Shown: positions 26,526-36,320, counted from the first letter of the stretch. The stretch: 64,000 nucleotides of DNA from Deltaproteobacteria bacterium (GCA_020444045.1 JAHLLS010000026.1:1-64000), one strand, 5' to 3'. Numbers and translations: made by a program. The notes: a model not told the origin generated them from the letters alone.

Positions 26526-27557
26526 ATGCACACCTATATTCTCAGGCGGTTTTTCTTTCTGACCTTCGTTCTTTTCGGCGTGTCGGTGCTGCTGTTCGGC
26601 ATCCTGATGACCTTCAGCCCCGAGCGCCGGGCCGCCGCTTATGTCACCACGCCCCAGCAGGCCAAGGATATTCCCCGCATCATCAAACAGTTTGGCCTCG
26701 ACGATCCATTTTATATCCAGTACGTGCGCTGGATCAAGGAGGTGAGCCGGGGCAACCTGGGCTGGTCGCTGGTGGCGGCGCGCCCCGTGGGGGAGGCCTT
26801 CTGGCGCTATTTCCCCATCACCCTGGAGATGAACCTGTATGCCGCCCCGATTGTCATTTTCCTGGGGATTTGGCTGGGGTCCATCTCCGGCATTCACCGC
26901 GACAGTTGGATCGATCATAGCACCCGGATTTTCGCGATTATCGGGTGGTCGCTGCCGACCTTTCTTTTCGCACTGGTTCTGTTGATGGTGTTTTACGGTT
27001 ATTTCCATCTTTTTTCCCCCGGCGTGCTCAGCGACGAACTGGCCATGTCGATCATCAATCATCCGGAGCAGTACACGGCGTATACCGGTATGTTGACCAT
27101 CGACGGCCTGCTGAACGGCCGACCGGACATTGCCCTGAATGCCCTGCATCACCTGGTGTTACCGATTACGACGTATGTGATTGTGGTGGTGGCGTTGAAC
27201 ATGCGGGTGATGCGCTCCGGCATCATCGAGGAACTCTCCAAGGATTATGTCCTCACGGCCCGCGCCAAGGGCGCCGACCGCCGGACGATCCATTACAAGC
27301 ATGCCCGGCGCAATGCCCTGCTGCCGGTGATTACCGTGGCGGGGCAACTGGTGGCCATGTCCATGGAGGGCAGTATTGCCGTGGAAGTGGTCTACAACCG
27401 GCAGGGCATCGGCTGGTGGCTGGCTGAATCCGCCACCCAGCTGGATATGCCGGTCCTGATGTGCATCTGTCTGTTCATGGGTCTGGTGTTTGTGGTCACC
27501 AACCTGACCATCGACATCCTTTACGCCACCATCGACCCGCGAATCCGGCTGAATTGA
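26526..27557 (+). CDS. ABC transporter permease, DppB/OppB type
   Basis: The product is 343 residues with six membrane helices and the N-terminal pattern of the DppB subfamily (YILRRFFFLTFVLFGVSVL). The coupling helix EAA motif lies in LTARAKGADRRTIHYKHARRNALLPVI. The ATG has GGGAG upstream. It forms the membrane channel with the following DppC-type permease; 12 bases separate the two genes. Confidence 0.92.
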   Translation: MHTYILRRFFFLTFVLFGVSVLLFGILMTFSPERRAAAYVTTPQQAKDIPRIIKQFGLDDPFYIQYVRWIKEVSRGNLGWSLVAARPVGEAFWRYFPITLEMNLYAAPIVIFLGIWLGSISGIHRDSWIDHSTRIFAIIGWSLPTFLFALVLLMVFYGYFHLFSPGVLSDELAMSIINHPEQYTAYTGMLTIDGLLNGRPDIALNALHHLVLPITTYVIVVVALNMRVMRSGIIEELSKDYVLTARAKGADRRTIHYKHARRNALLPVITVAGQLVAMSMEGSIAVEVVYNRQGIGWWLAESATQLDMPVLMCICLFMGLVFVVTNLTIDILYATIDPRIRLN

Positions 27558-27569
27558 GCTTAAGACCCT

Positions 27570-28475
27570 ATGGATAACACCCATCCACGCCTGCGCGAAC
27601 TGACGTATACGCTCTATCGCATTTTCCGGAATCCGTCGGCCATCATCGGTTTCACCTTATTGCTGTTTTTTGTGGGCGTGGCGGTCCTGGCGCCGGTGCT
27701 GGCACCCCCCAAATATGCCCACAACCCCTACCAGATGCCCCATAAGGGATTTTCCCCAACACCCAAGGCACCCAGCGAAAAGGCGATTTTCGGCACCACG
27801 TCGGGCCAGTACGACATCTACTACGGGGTGGTCTGGGGTACGCGCACGGCCTTCAAGATCGGTCTGTTCGTGGTGATAATTTCGGGCTTCGTGGGTGTGG
27901 GACTGGGCGCGATATCCGGCTACTACGGCGGCTGGATCGACGAGTTTCTCATGCGGGTGACCGACATCATGTGGGCCATCCCCACGCTGGTGCTGGCCAT
28001 GGCCATCGTGGTGGCTTTCGGCCGGGGCCTCGACAAGGTCATGATTGCCCTGGCCCTGATCCAGTGGCGCTGGTATGTGCGTGTGACCCGATCGGAAATT
28101 CTGACGCTCCGGGATCAGGATTTTGTGCAGGCGGCCCGTATCATGGGGGTATCCGACTTTAAAATCATTCTGCGCCACATCCTGCCCAATGCGATCTATC
28201 CGGTGCTGATCATGGCGTCTATGGACATGGGCTCCATGGTCATCACCGCTTCCTTCATGAGCTTTGTGGGGCTGGGATCGCCCAAGGGCTATGCGGACTG
28301 GGGTCAGATGGTGGCTCTGGCCCGCAACTATATCGTCGGGCCGCCGGATGACCCCCTGCGCTTCTGGTACACGATTGCCATCCCGGGGGCCTGCATCATC
28401 CTGTTTGTGCTGGCCTGGAACCTGATCGGCGATGCCTTGCGGGATGCGTTCGATCCCAAATTGCGACGGCGGTAA
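27570..28475 (+). CDS. ABC transporter permease, DppC/OppC type
   Basis: The product is 301 residues with six membrane segments. The OppC N-terminal domain (RNPSAIIGFTLLLFFVGVAVLAPVLAP) and the EAA loop QAARIMGVSDFKIILRHILPNAIYPV are both present. It is the second channel subunit of the peptide-type transporter. Confidence 0.92.
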   Translation: MDNTHPRLRELTYTLYRIFRNPSAIIGFTLLLFFVGVAVLAPVLAPPKYAHNPYQMPHKGFSPTPKAPSEKAIFGTTSGQYDIYYGVVWGTRTAFKIGLFVVIISGFVGVGLGAISGYYGGWIDEFLMRVTDIMWAIPTLVLAMAIVVAFGRGLDKVMIALALIQWRWYVRVTRSEILTLRDQDFVQAARIMGVSDFKIILRHILPNAIYPVLIMASMDMGSMVITASFMSFVGLGSPKGYADWGQMVALARNYIVGPPDDPLRFWYTIAIPGACIILFVLAWNLIGDALRDAFDPKLRRR

Positions 28476-28581
28476 CGGATGTATGTCCGAAAATGGTCCT
28501 TCTGCTTTGATGGAGCAATTCCATTATTGAATCGAACATGATTGGGACATTGATAAATTTGAGGATAGACGATCGCCCACT

Positions 28582-29760
28582 ATGACAGCGCTTGTGCAAA
28601 CCGAAAACCTGGTGACCAATTTTTACACCTACGAGGGGGTCGTGCGTGCGCTCAATGGGATCAGCCTGGTGGTGAATTACGGCACCACCTTTGGCCTGGT
28701 GGGGGAGTCCGGCTGCGGCAAGAGCGTTGCCGTGCGGTCGATGATGCGCATCATCCAGGAGCCGGGGCGGGTGGAAGGCGGCAAGGTCGTCGTGTTTTTC
28801 GATCCGGAAAATCAGCAACGGGGCGTCGATCTGCTGCAGCAGTCCGAAGCTTATCTGGAGCACTTGCGGGGCGATCAGATTTCCATGATTTTCCAGGAGC
28901 CCAATGCCGCCCTGAATCCCATCATGAGCATCGGCGATCAGGTGGCGGAAAGCTTTCTGTTTCACAAAAAGAAAGAGATGTGTGCCCGGGTGCTGGAGGC
29001 GTTGTGTCGACCGGATGGTGCCCCAGCGTCGCCTCTGGGTGCGCTTCAACGTCACCTCTATGCACGTGCGGCAAGGAACCCCCGGGACCTGCTGGTTACC
29101 CTGGCGACAAAGATACCGCTGCTGAAACACTGGCAGGGGCGTCTCAAAAAGGAGGCCTTGCGGCGGTCCATCGAGATCATCGGCAAACTGGGGATTCCCA
29201 ATCCGGAAAAGATTGTCAAACTCTACCCCCACAACTTGTCGGGGGGCATGAAGCAACGCATCGTGATCGCCATTGCCCTGGCCTGCAGCCCGCTGCTGTT
29301 GATTGCGGACGAGGCCACGTCCAATCTCGACGTCACGATCCAGGCCCAGATTCTCGATCTGCTGCGGGGTCTGAAGCAAACGGAAATCGCCTCCATTCTG
29401 CTGATCACCCATGATCTTGGCGTGGTGGCCGAAACCTGCGACCGGGTGGGTGTGATGTATGCCGGCAATCTCTGCGAAGTGGCCGACGTGGACGACCTTT
29501 TCCATGACCCCCGTCACCCCTACACCCGCGCCCTTTTAGAAGCCGTACCGCGTTTTCACCAGGAGGGTCCGCTGCTGAGCATCGAGGGCGCCGTGCCGAA
29601 TCTCGTCGATCCGCCGGCCGGCTGCCGCTTTCATCCCCGCTGTCCCGAAGCCCGGGATATCTGCCGGCGGCATTTCCCGGATACTGTGGACATGGGGGGC
29701 GATCATACGGTGGCCTGCTATCTCTATACCGATCGGCCGCGGGCGGGGGGCGCGTCATGA
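28582..29760 (+). CDS. ABC transporter ATP-binding protein, OppD/DppD type, with insertion
   Basis: The product is 392 residues, against about 330 for OppD. Walker A GESGCGKSVAV, Q-loop FQEPNAALNP, signature LSGGMKQRI, Walker B LLIADEATSNLD and the H-loop THD are intact. The C-terminal oligopeptide domain has the cysteines of the iron-sulfur/zinc-like CRFHPRCPEARDIC. An insertion of about 60 residues (roughly 130-190), basic and containing DGAPASPLG and PRDLLVTLATK, separates the Q-loop region from the helical domain. The gene overlaps the next by four bases. Confidence 0.92.
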   Translation: MTALVQTENLVTNFYTYEGVVRALNGISLVVNYGTTFGLVGESGCGKSVAVRSMMRIIQEPGRVEGGKVVVFFDPENQQRGVDLLQQSEAYLEHLRGDQISMIFQEPNAALNPIMSIGDQVAESFLFHKKKEMCARVLEALCRPDGAPASPLGALQRHLYARAARNPRDLLVTLATKIPLLKHWQGRLKKEALRRSIEIIGKLGIPNPEKIVKLYPHNLSGGMKQRIVIAIALACSPLLLIADEATSNLDVTIQAQILDLLRGLKQTEIASILLITHDLGVVAETCDRVGVMYAGNLCEVADVDDLFHDPRHPYTRALLEAVPRFHQEGPLLSIEGAVPNLVDPPAGCRFHPRCPEARDICRRHFPDTVDMGGDHTVACYLYTDRPRAGGAS

Positions 29761-30782
29761 AAAAGTTGATCGAACTGCGCGACCTGCAGAAGCATTACCC
29801 GGTGCGGGGCGGCATCCTGCGGCACCAGGTAGGGTCGGTGAAAGCGCTGGACGGCATCGACCTTGACATCTATCGGGGAGAGTGTCTGGGTTTGGTGGGG
29901 GAGTCCGGCTGCGGCAAGACCACGACCGGCAAGGCCATTATTCGGCTGCATCGTCCCACCGGCGGCAAGATCATCTATCATCGCGGCAATGGTCACGAAC
30001 CGGTGGATATCGCAACCCTGTCCCCAGGCGCCCTCAAGCGGGAGGACATTCGGGGGCGGCTCCAGATGGTGTTTCAGGACCCCACGACCTCGCTCAACCC
30101 GCGCATGCTGGTGAAAAACATCATTGCCGAACCGCTGCGCGAGCAGCCACCCATGGGCAGCCGGGAATTGGAAGACCGCATCCTGGAATTGTTGCATCTG
30201 GTCGGACTGACCCAGGATCACTACCTGCGGTATCCGCATGAGTTTTCAGGCGGGCAGCGTCAACGCATTGCCGTGGCCCGCGCGATTGCCACAAACCCGG
30301 AGTTTCTGGTACTGGACGAACCGACCTCGGCCCTGGATGTTTCGGTGCAGGCTCAGATCCTTAACCTGCTGCAGGAATTGCGACAACAGCTGGAACTGAC
30401 CTATCTGTTCGTGACCCATCATCTGCTGGTCGTGAAATACATCAGCAACCGGCTGGCGGTCATGTACCTGGGCAAAGTGGTCGAAATCGCCCCCACCCCG
30501 CAGCTATTCGTTAAGGCCAGGCACCCGTATACCCACGCCCTGTTGTCCGGCATTCCCATTCCGGATGCCAGCCAGCGCAGTCATCGCATTGTGCTACAGG
30601 GGGATGTCCCCAGCCCCCTGAATCCGCCGGCGGGTTGCCGCTTTCACACCCGCTGCCCGTTCGTGATCGACCGCTGTCGTGAGGAAGAACCCTTGCTGGA
30701 GCTGTTTAGCGAGGAACATCGTGTCGCCTGTCATCGCAAAGACGGGATGGACCGTCTGGTGCGGGATCGATTTGGACGATAA
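29757..30782 (+). CDS. ABC transporter ATP-binding protein, OppF/DppF type
   Basis: The product is 341 residues, standard for OppF. It has GESGCGKTTTGKAI, FQDPTTSLNPRM, SGGQRQRIAVARAI, LVLDEPTSALDVS and THH, then the C-terminal CRFHTRCPFVIDRC. It pairs with the preceding ATPase to power the transporter. ATGA overlap couples the two genes. Confidence 0.95.
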   Translation: MKKLIELRDLQKHYPVRGGILRHQVGSVKALDGIDLDIYRGECLGLVGESGCGKTTTGKAIIRLHRPTGGKIIYHRGNGHEPVDIATLSPGALKREDIRGRLQMVFQDPTTSLNPRMLVKNIIAEPLREQPPMGSRELEDRILELLHLVGLTQDHYLRYPHEFSGGQRQRIAVARAIATNPEFLVLDEPTSALDVSVQAQILNLLQELRQQLELTYLFVTHHLLVVKYISNRLAVMYLGKVVEIAPTPQLFVKARHPYTHALLSGIPIPDASQRSHRIVLQGDVPSPLNPPAGCRFHTRCPFVIDRCREEEPLLELFSEEHRVACHRKDGMDRLVRDRFGR

Positions 30783-31297
30783 GTGGAATTTGTTCTGTAT
30801 CGGTTCAACTTTAGGTTTCACATTTGGTCAATGACCAGAAATAGTCAACCGAAGCGGCGTGATTTTTATTCGGGTGTTACTTTTCTTTCACGGGAATAGA
30901 AAAGTATAATCAAAAGAAACCGCCCGTGTCCCGCTTTATCCTGCGCGTCGTCGCGGAACAATGGGAAATAGAAAAACCATAAAATAAAAAACTGTTTTCA
31001 ATCCCCCTTCGAGAATACTACCGGAAGCCGTTCGCTCCGCAGAAGCAGCCATACTATCTACGGTCGCATATCCTGGCATCATGCAATGGCAATGTCTTCG
31101 ATGGAAGTATAATCACCGTTTATTTCCGCCGTCCAAAAAGGTGATAGTCTCTGGTAGAAAATTCTAACAACGCAGATTCATTGACAAATTGGATATTCCA
31201 TGCAAGAGTGGGGTATCGTTGTATGGTGATCTCTGCCAAATGCTTGGGGTCAAAGAGAGGATGTTCCGGAAAAAATTATTCCCAGCCGAGGTGAATC
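30783..31297. other. Intergenic region after the ABC operon
   Basis: No gene is supported over about 515 bases. It holds the third GAACCAAAAGAA-type repeat copy (30876-30934). No clear terminator hairpin was found. The promoter of the PilZ gene should lie in its right half. Confidence 0.55.
30876..30934. repeat. Dispersed repeat, copy 3
   Basis: TTTTCTTTCACGGGAATAGAAAAG forms a loose hairpin, followed by TATAATCAAAAGAAACCGCCC and GTGTCCCGC. Compared with copy 2, the core differs at several positions, but order and spacing are kept. Confidence 0.55.
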
Positions 31298-31609
31298 GTG
31301 AGCAATCAGAAAGCCGTTGATGGCCATCGTCAGGAAGAAGCGACAAAAGAAGAGTACCGGCGTCATGGCCGAACACCCTGTTCCGAGGGGACCCATTTCC
31401 TCACCCGCAAACGGCTGCACGAAGGCGTAATCAAAAATATCAGCAAGGGTGGCACCTATATCGAGGCCGAAGGCTTTTTTTTCGCCGGCCAGGAAATTAC
31501 GGTGGCCGGGCCCTTCGAGGATGACGGTCAGGAGATCAAGCAGAAAGGTGCGATCGTCCGCTTCGATGGAAAGGGCATTGGCGTCAAGTTCACCAAACCG
31601 GTGATTTGA
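31298..31609 (+). CDS. PilZ domain protein
   Basis: This 103-residue protein (GTG start, AGG upstream) is a single PilZ domain. The c-di-GMP binding motifs are intact: RRHGR (RxxxR) near residue 22 and NISKGGTYI (NxSxxG) near residue 47. It is close in sequence to the PilZ protein at 54776-55117, sharing the GGTYI and VAGPF blocks. It would act as a small c-di-GMP receptor in the cytosol; its partner is unknown. Confidence 0.88.
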   Translation: MSNQKAVDGHRQEEATKEEYRRHGRTPCSEGTHFLTRKRLHEGVIKNISKGGTYIEAEGFFFAGQEITVAGPFEDDGQEIKQKGAIVRFDGKGIGVKFTKPVI

Positions 31610-31689
31610 TCAAATTTTTAGCTTTCCTGATTCCCGCCCTCAGGGATCAATACCACCGTGCGACAGCATGACGGGATGCCCTGTTTCGT

Positions 31690-33804
31690 TTACCCCCTGA
31701 GTATCCGTGTGGCATTGGCAACCGCCAGCAACGCTGTCCCCACATCCGCAAAAACGGCCTCCCACATCGTGGCCAACCCAAATGCACCAAAGCTCAGGAA
31801 GACGCCCTTTACGGCAAAGGCCAGCAGGATGTTCTGCCAGACCACACGGCGGGTCTGTTTCGCGATGGCGACGGCTTCGGCCATTTTTCGGGGCGTGTCC
31901 GTCATCAACACCACATCGGCGGTTTCCACGGCCGCATCACTTCCCAGGGCCCCCATGGCAAGCCCCACGTCCGCCCGCGCGATGACCGGGGCATCATTGA
32001 TGCCGTCACCCACAAAGGCGATCTTGCCGTTCGGTCGATCGCGACCGATCTCTTCAAAAACCGTCACTTTCTCTTCCGGCAGCAGGTCGGCGTCGTAACG
32101 ATCGAGCCCGAGTTTGTCGGCGACCGCCCGGGCGCTACAGTCGTTGTCGCCGGTCAGCATGGCAATGTGGTCAACCCCCTGGTCCCGCAAGGCTTGAATG
32201 GCATCAAGCGCGTCCGGCCGTAATTCGTCACCGATGGTGATGTGGCCGGCATACTGACCGTCAACGGCAATGTGGGCGATGGTATCATCGAATTCGCATT
32301 GGTCATGATCGATGGCCTTCAGGTGCAGAAAACTGTCGTTTCCCACCAGAATGGATCGTTCGCCATAGCGGGCCGTGACGCCCTGCCCGGCGTGAACGGT
32401 GTGTGCAAGAATCTGGGATTCATTCAATCGGCCGCCCCGGTCCTTAAAGGCTGCCAGAATCGAGATGGCGATGGGGTGGTTGGACTGGAACTCGGCCGCG
32501 GCCGCAAACTCGAGGAGCTGATCCTTTGAAAAACCATTGCGGCTCACAACATCTTTAACCCGGAACACGCCTTTGGTCAGAGTCCCCGTCTTGTCGAAGA
32601 CAACGGTTTTGACGGCGGCCAGCACATCGATATAACTGGAGCCCTTGACCAGAATGCCCTGCCGTGAGGCACGTCCGAGACCGCCGAAATATCCCAAGGG
32701 AATGCTGATGACCAGTGCACAGGGGCAGGAAATCACCAGGAGGACCAGGGCCCGATAAATCCATGTCTGGTAGGAGGCGCCGGTCAACAGGGGCGGCAAA
32801 AAGGCGATGGCGGCGGCAATCAACACGACCGCCGGGGTATAATAGCGGGCAAAGGTTGTGATAAATTTTTCCGTTCGGGCTTTCCGGGCTGTGGCATTTT
32901 CGACAAGATCCATCACCCGGGCGATGGACGATTCCCTGAAAGGACGGGTCACTTCCACCGTTAAGGCACCGGTGGTGCTGATCTGCCCGGCCATGACCGG
33001 GTCGCCGGGCTTCACCGAGAGCGGCACCGGTTCGCCCGTCAAGGCGGACGTGTCGAGGTGGGATTGGCCTTCCAGCACGTTGCCGTCAAGGGGGATCTTC
33101 TGTCCCGGTTTCACCACAAGGATGTCACCGACCGATACGGATTCCGGGGTGACCGTGCGCAACCCTTGCATCGTTTTGACAACCGCCTGGTCTGGTCGGG
33201 CGGCCAGTAGAGCATGAATGGATCGGCGCGAACGCGAAACAGCGCCTGCCTGCAGCAGTTCCCCGATCTTGAAAAATATCATGACGCCCACGGCTTCGGA
33301 ATAGGCCTGGATGCCAATGGCGCCGGCTGTGGCGATGACCATCAGTACGTTTTCATCGAAGAGCGTTCCCCGTCGGATCGTTTGGAACGCGTTCGCGATG
33401 ACATTTCCGCCTGCCATGGCATAAGCGGCCAGGACGATCAGCATGGGCCACGTGAAAAGCGAAGCGCCGGCGAGTTTCTGTTCGTTGGTGAGCAGCCATC
33501 CGAATAGAACGGTGGCGGCGACCAGCAACCCCACTTCCTTCTTGAAGTTGATGCTCTCGTTGTCATCGCCGGCAGCAGGGGATATCGTCCGGTCCGATTT
33601 CGGAATGAGTTCCACCTTTGGATCGATGGCCCGCGCCGTCTTTACCACATGCTGAATGTCGCCGGTTTGAACAAAGAGGGTCTGGTTGACGAAGTCCACC
33701 ACGGCATCTTCAACGCCGTCGGTCTTGTTGAGACCGTGTTCCAGCTTGGCCGCGCAGGCGGCGCAGTCCATGTTTTTCAATCGAAATTTGAGCATCGTTG
33801 CCAT
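31690..33804 (-). CDS. zntA: Zinc/cadmium/lead-type P1B efflux ATPase
   Basis: The product is 704 residues. An N-terminal heavy-metal domain has MDCAACAAKLE. Next come the actuator TGEP, the membrane metal motif SCPCALVIS, the phosphorylation site DKTGTLTKG, HPIAIS and GDGINDAP. The last membrane segment holds VFADVGTALLAVANATRILR, with the aspartate typical of the Zn/Cd/Pb group rather than the copper group. Its ATG immediately follows the ArsR stop codon, so the pair forms one operon. It exports toxic divalent metal from the cytosol. Confidence 0.93.
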   Translation of the reverse strand: MATMLKFRLKNMDCAACAAKLEHGLNKTDGVEDAVVDFVNQTLFVQTGDIQHVVKTARAIDPKVELIPKSDRTISPAAGDDNESINFKKEVGLLVAATVLFGWLLTNEQKLAGASLFTWPMLIVLAAYAMAGGNVIANAFQTIRRGTLFDENVLMVIATAGAIGIQAYSEAVGVMIFFKIGELLQAGAVSRSRRSIHALLAARPDQAVVKTMQGLRTVTPESVSVGDILVVKPGQKIPLDGNVLEGQSHLDTSALTGEPVPLSVKPGDPVMAGQISTTGALTVEVTRPFRESSIARVMDLVENATARKARTEKFITTFARYYTPAVVLIAAAIAFLPPLLTGASYQTWIYRALVLLVISCPCALVISIPLGYFGGLGRASRQGILVKGSSYIDVLAAVKTVVFDKTGTLTKGVFRVKDVVSRNGFSKDQLLEFAAAAEFQSNHPIAISILAAFKDRGGRLNESQILAHTVHAGQGVTARYGERSILVGNDSFLHLKAIDHDQCEFDDTIAHIAVDGQYAGHITIGDELRPDALDAIQALRDQGVDHIAMLTGDNDCSARAVADKLGLDRYDADLLPEEKVTVFEEIGRDRPNGKIAFVGDGINDAPVIARADVGLAMGALGSDAAVETADVVLMTDTPRKMAEAVAIAKQTRRVVWQNILLAFAVKGVFLSFGAFGLATMWEAVFADVGTALLAVANATRILRG

Positions 33805-34191
33805 CTAAGCCTCCAGGATGTGTTCCATCCCCAGGTTTAAAAGCTTACGGATATGGTCGTCGTCCAATGAATAGTAAATCACTTTTCCGTCGCGCCGCGA
33901 TTTGACGATCCGGGCCTGTTTGAGGTTTTTGAGCTGGTGGGACACCGCCGGTTGCTTCATTTTAAGCAGGGCGCAAAGATCGCAGACACACATTTCCGAT
34001 TCGCTCAGGGCCCAGATAATGCCCAGCCGTGTGCTGTCCCCGAAGAGCTTGAAGAGGTCGGCCAGGTCATAGAGGTGGATGGGATCCGGCAGGGATTGTT
34101 TGACGGTACGAATGATGTTGCGATGAATCCCTTTGGTGATGCAGCTTTCAATCGTTTCCTGCGCCCGTTGTTGTGCTTTGGTGATGCCCAT
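33805..34191 (-). CDS. ArsR/SmtB family metal-responsive repressor
   Basis: The product is 128 residues. The winged helix has SEMCVCDLCALLKMKQPAVSHQLKNL, with the cysteine cluster of the alpha-3 CadC-type site. The C-terminal helix has D-x-H-x10-H-x2-E (DDHIRKLLNLGMEHILE), the exact spacing of the SmtB alpha-5 zinc site. It probably represses itself and the ATPase until Zn, Cd or Pb binds. The start has GAGG upstream, and AT-rich inverted repeats lie just before it. Confidence 0.92.
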   Translation of the reverse strand: MGITKAQQRAQETIESCITKGIHRNIIRTVKQSLPDPIHLYDLADLFKLFGDSTRLGIIWALSESEMCVCDLCALLKMKQPAVSHQLKNLKQARIVKSRRDGKVIYYSLDDDHIRKLLNLGMEHILEA

Positions 34192-34207
34192 GGATTCCCT
34201 CGCTTGT

Positions 34208-34246
34208 ATATGTTAATAAATAAACATATGTACATATATTAATATG
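34208..34246. promoter_or_regulatory. Putative ArsR operator/promoter
   Basis: Two AT-rich inverted repeats stand side by side: ATATGTT (34208-34214) with AACATAT (34223-34229), and CATAT...ATATG at 34225-34246. They lie 16-55 bases upstream of the repressor start. Position and composition fit the ArsR/SmtB operators found over such promoters. Confidence 0.55.
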
Positions 34247-34370
34247 AAAGGTTGGTTGTCAAGCTGTTTGTCGTAGTCGTAAGAAAAATAAGGGGAGTGA
34301 AAATTAAAGAAGAAGGGTAAGGATACGGAATAACTTAGGAATCTGCTATATTACGACAACGGGCGAGGGA

Positions 34371-35144
34371 TCAGTCCAGAATTAATTTTTGGGGGTCGCA
34401 GATATGGCGCAGGATGCGCAATTCCTTTTCAGAGGGGGGCGGCGTCGATTCAACGCGTGAAACGTCAATCTCAAACCCGGTGTTTTGGGTAACATCGCTG
34501 ACGCGAACCCCGGGATAAATGGCTTTCAGAAACATGCGGTGGTCTGTGGGGTCAAATCCCATGATGGCCATGTTGGTGATCACCAGCTGTGGACCGCCTT
34601 CGCACAGGCCGGCTTGTCGACGGGCATCGCCGCCGGAGAGCCAGCCGGGGCTGGTCAGATAGTCGACCTTGGGAACGAATTTGCGTTTTTCGTGCTGCAT
34701 GAAGATGATGGTGCGGCTCACAAAGGACGCCACGTCGGCGGCGCCGCCGCTGCCGGAAAAGCGCACCCGGGGAGCGTCATAATCGCCGATGACCGTCGAG
34801 TTCAAGTTGCCGTAGGGGTCGATCTGGGCGGCCCCCAGGATGCCGACCACCCGTCGTCCGGTGGTGCGGTTCTGCATGGTGGCGAAGGCATCCAGAAGAC
34901 TGCCGTTGACGGCGGTGCGGTACATGACGCGGGGATCGCCCACCGCAAGGGGGACCTCCTCCAACCGGGAGTCGATGGCGCCGGTTTCAAAAAAAATGAT
35001 ACTTTCCGGCGCGCTGATATGCTTGGCCGCCATGGCGGCAATCATGGATATGCCGGTGCCGCAGAAAACGATATCGTTGTTCCGGATGGTGCGCGCGGCC
35101 GCGATGGTCATCATTTCCTTGGGCGTATAGGGCATGGTCGGCAT
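34371..35144 (-). CDS. Family I CoA-transferase, beta subunit (GctB-like)
   Basis: The product is 257 residues. The catalytic glutamate is likely in IIFFETGAIDS near residue 50, with GDPRVMY and the glycine-rich RFSGSGGAADVASF region. It resembles the B subunit of glutaconate and 3-oxoacid CoA-transferases. It lies six bases downstream of the A subunit gene. Acyl substrate is unknown; no acyl-CoA pathway genes flank the pair. Confidence 0.88.
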   Translation of the reverse strand: MPTMPYTPKEMMTIAAARTIRNNDIVFCGTGISMIAAMAAKHISAPESIIFFETGAIDSRLEEVPLAVGDPRVMYRTAVNGSLLDAFATMQNRTTGRRVVGILGAAQIDPYGNLNSTVIGDYDAPRVRFSGSGGAADVASFVSRTIIFMQHEKRKFVPKVDYLTSPGWLSGGDARRQAGLCEGGPQLVITNMAIMGFDPTDHRMFLKAIYPGVRVSDVTQNTGFEIDVSRVESTPPPSEKELRILRHICDPQKLILD

Positions 35145-35150
35145 CTTATC

Positions 35151-36116
35151 CTATCGGCGGTCAAGGTTGCGGGCATAGCCGGTGGCGGGATCGGCTTTGA
35201 GGGAATCCAGCCGGCCGCCGGCGGCTTTGTTCAGAAACGCTTCGTGGGTGACGGAAGCGCGTATATGGTTATCGAGATAGTCCTGATAGGTCGTTTCATT
35301 TTTCGCCAGGGCGGCATAATGCTTGAGGAAGACCGGATCGTAATCGTAATGGCCATAACAGGCGGTGGGGTAGGCGCCATGGGATACCGGAACGACGGCA
35401 TCCACGATAAAGGGCGGGATCTGGTTTAAATCCGGGTTTTCACGCAGTTCGTCGGCCTCCACCAGTTCTTCGCATGTGATGATGACATGGGCGGCGGATT
35501 TGGCCTGTTCGACATCCACAAACGGCAGCCCTTTGATCCGGGCCGTCCCGTGGCGATCCGCCTTCTGAACATGGATGACCGTGACATCGGGGTGAATGGC
35601 CGGCACCAGCACCACTTTTTGCGTATCGGTGTGGCCCTGGAACGGGTTGTCGATCACACAGACTTTTTGATCGGGGAGATGCGGGTTCGCCTCCCGCATC
35701 GAACGGGAAAACCCCCACCGTTCGATAATATCGGTACCCAATCCCGAGCGGGTCGGCAGGAAGGGGATGCCCATGGCACCGGCCATGAATCGAAGGGACA
35801 TCTGGTAATTGGAGTAGTCCTCCACCTGGATCGTTCGCTCCTGCACCGCCTTTCGAAAGCGGATGCAGGTAGCGGCAAAACGCCCGCTGCCGCCATAGGC
35901 AATTTCAAGCCGGGCGATGCAGCCCGCGCCGATCAGTTCGTCCACACCCTGGCCGTTGGAGTGGGCGTAGAGATGCAGGTTCTTTTTTCCCTGACGAATG
36001 ATTTCATAGACCGCCGCCATGGGGTTGCGGTTGATGGTAAAACCGCCGATGGAAAGCTGGCAGCCATCTTTGATATAGCGTCGCACAGCATCGGCCAGCG
36101 CCATTGTTTTATCCAT
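35151..36116 (-). CDS. Family I CoA-transferase, alpha subunit (GctA-like)
   Basis: The product is 321 residues with the N-terminal GCQLSIGGFTINRNPMAAVYEIIR pattern of GctA, then LGTDI and the TVIHVQKADRHGTARIKG segment common to family I A subunits. It forms a heterotetramer with the B subunit and moves CoA between organic acids. About 200 bases upstream without a gene separate it from the PAS gene. Confidence 0.88.
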   Translation of the reverse strand: MDKTMALADAVRRYIKDGCQLSIGGFTINRNPMAAVYEIIRQGKKNLHLYAHSNGQGVDELIGAGCIARLEIAYGGSGRFAATCIRFRKAVQERTIQVEDYSNYQMSLRFMAGAMGIPFLPTRSGLGTDIIERWGFSRSMREANPHLPDQKVCVIDNPFQGHTDTQKVVLVPAIHPDVTVIHVQKADRHGTARIKGLPFVDVEQAKSAAHVIITCEELVEADELRENPDLNQIPPFIVDAVVPVSHGAYPTACYGHYDYDPVFLKHYAALAKNETTYQDYLDNHIRASVTHEAFLNKAAGGRLDSLKADPATGYARNLDRR

Positions 36117-36320
36117 GCCGACAACCTCGCAGAATGATCATTCCCTCAATAAAGCAGGAGGATAAAAAGCTTTAAAATGGTCTTCGGCGCAATAGGTATC
36201 ACTGACGGGGGTAAGACTCAAGAACGATCGAAGGGGGGTGGGGTAAACGGCAGCAACCGATCGAAATTTCTGCCGATCAAAAGTTGTTCAGGACGGCTTA
36301 AACCGCCGGGGCAGGCACGG

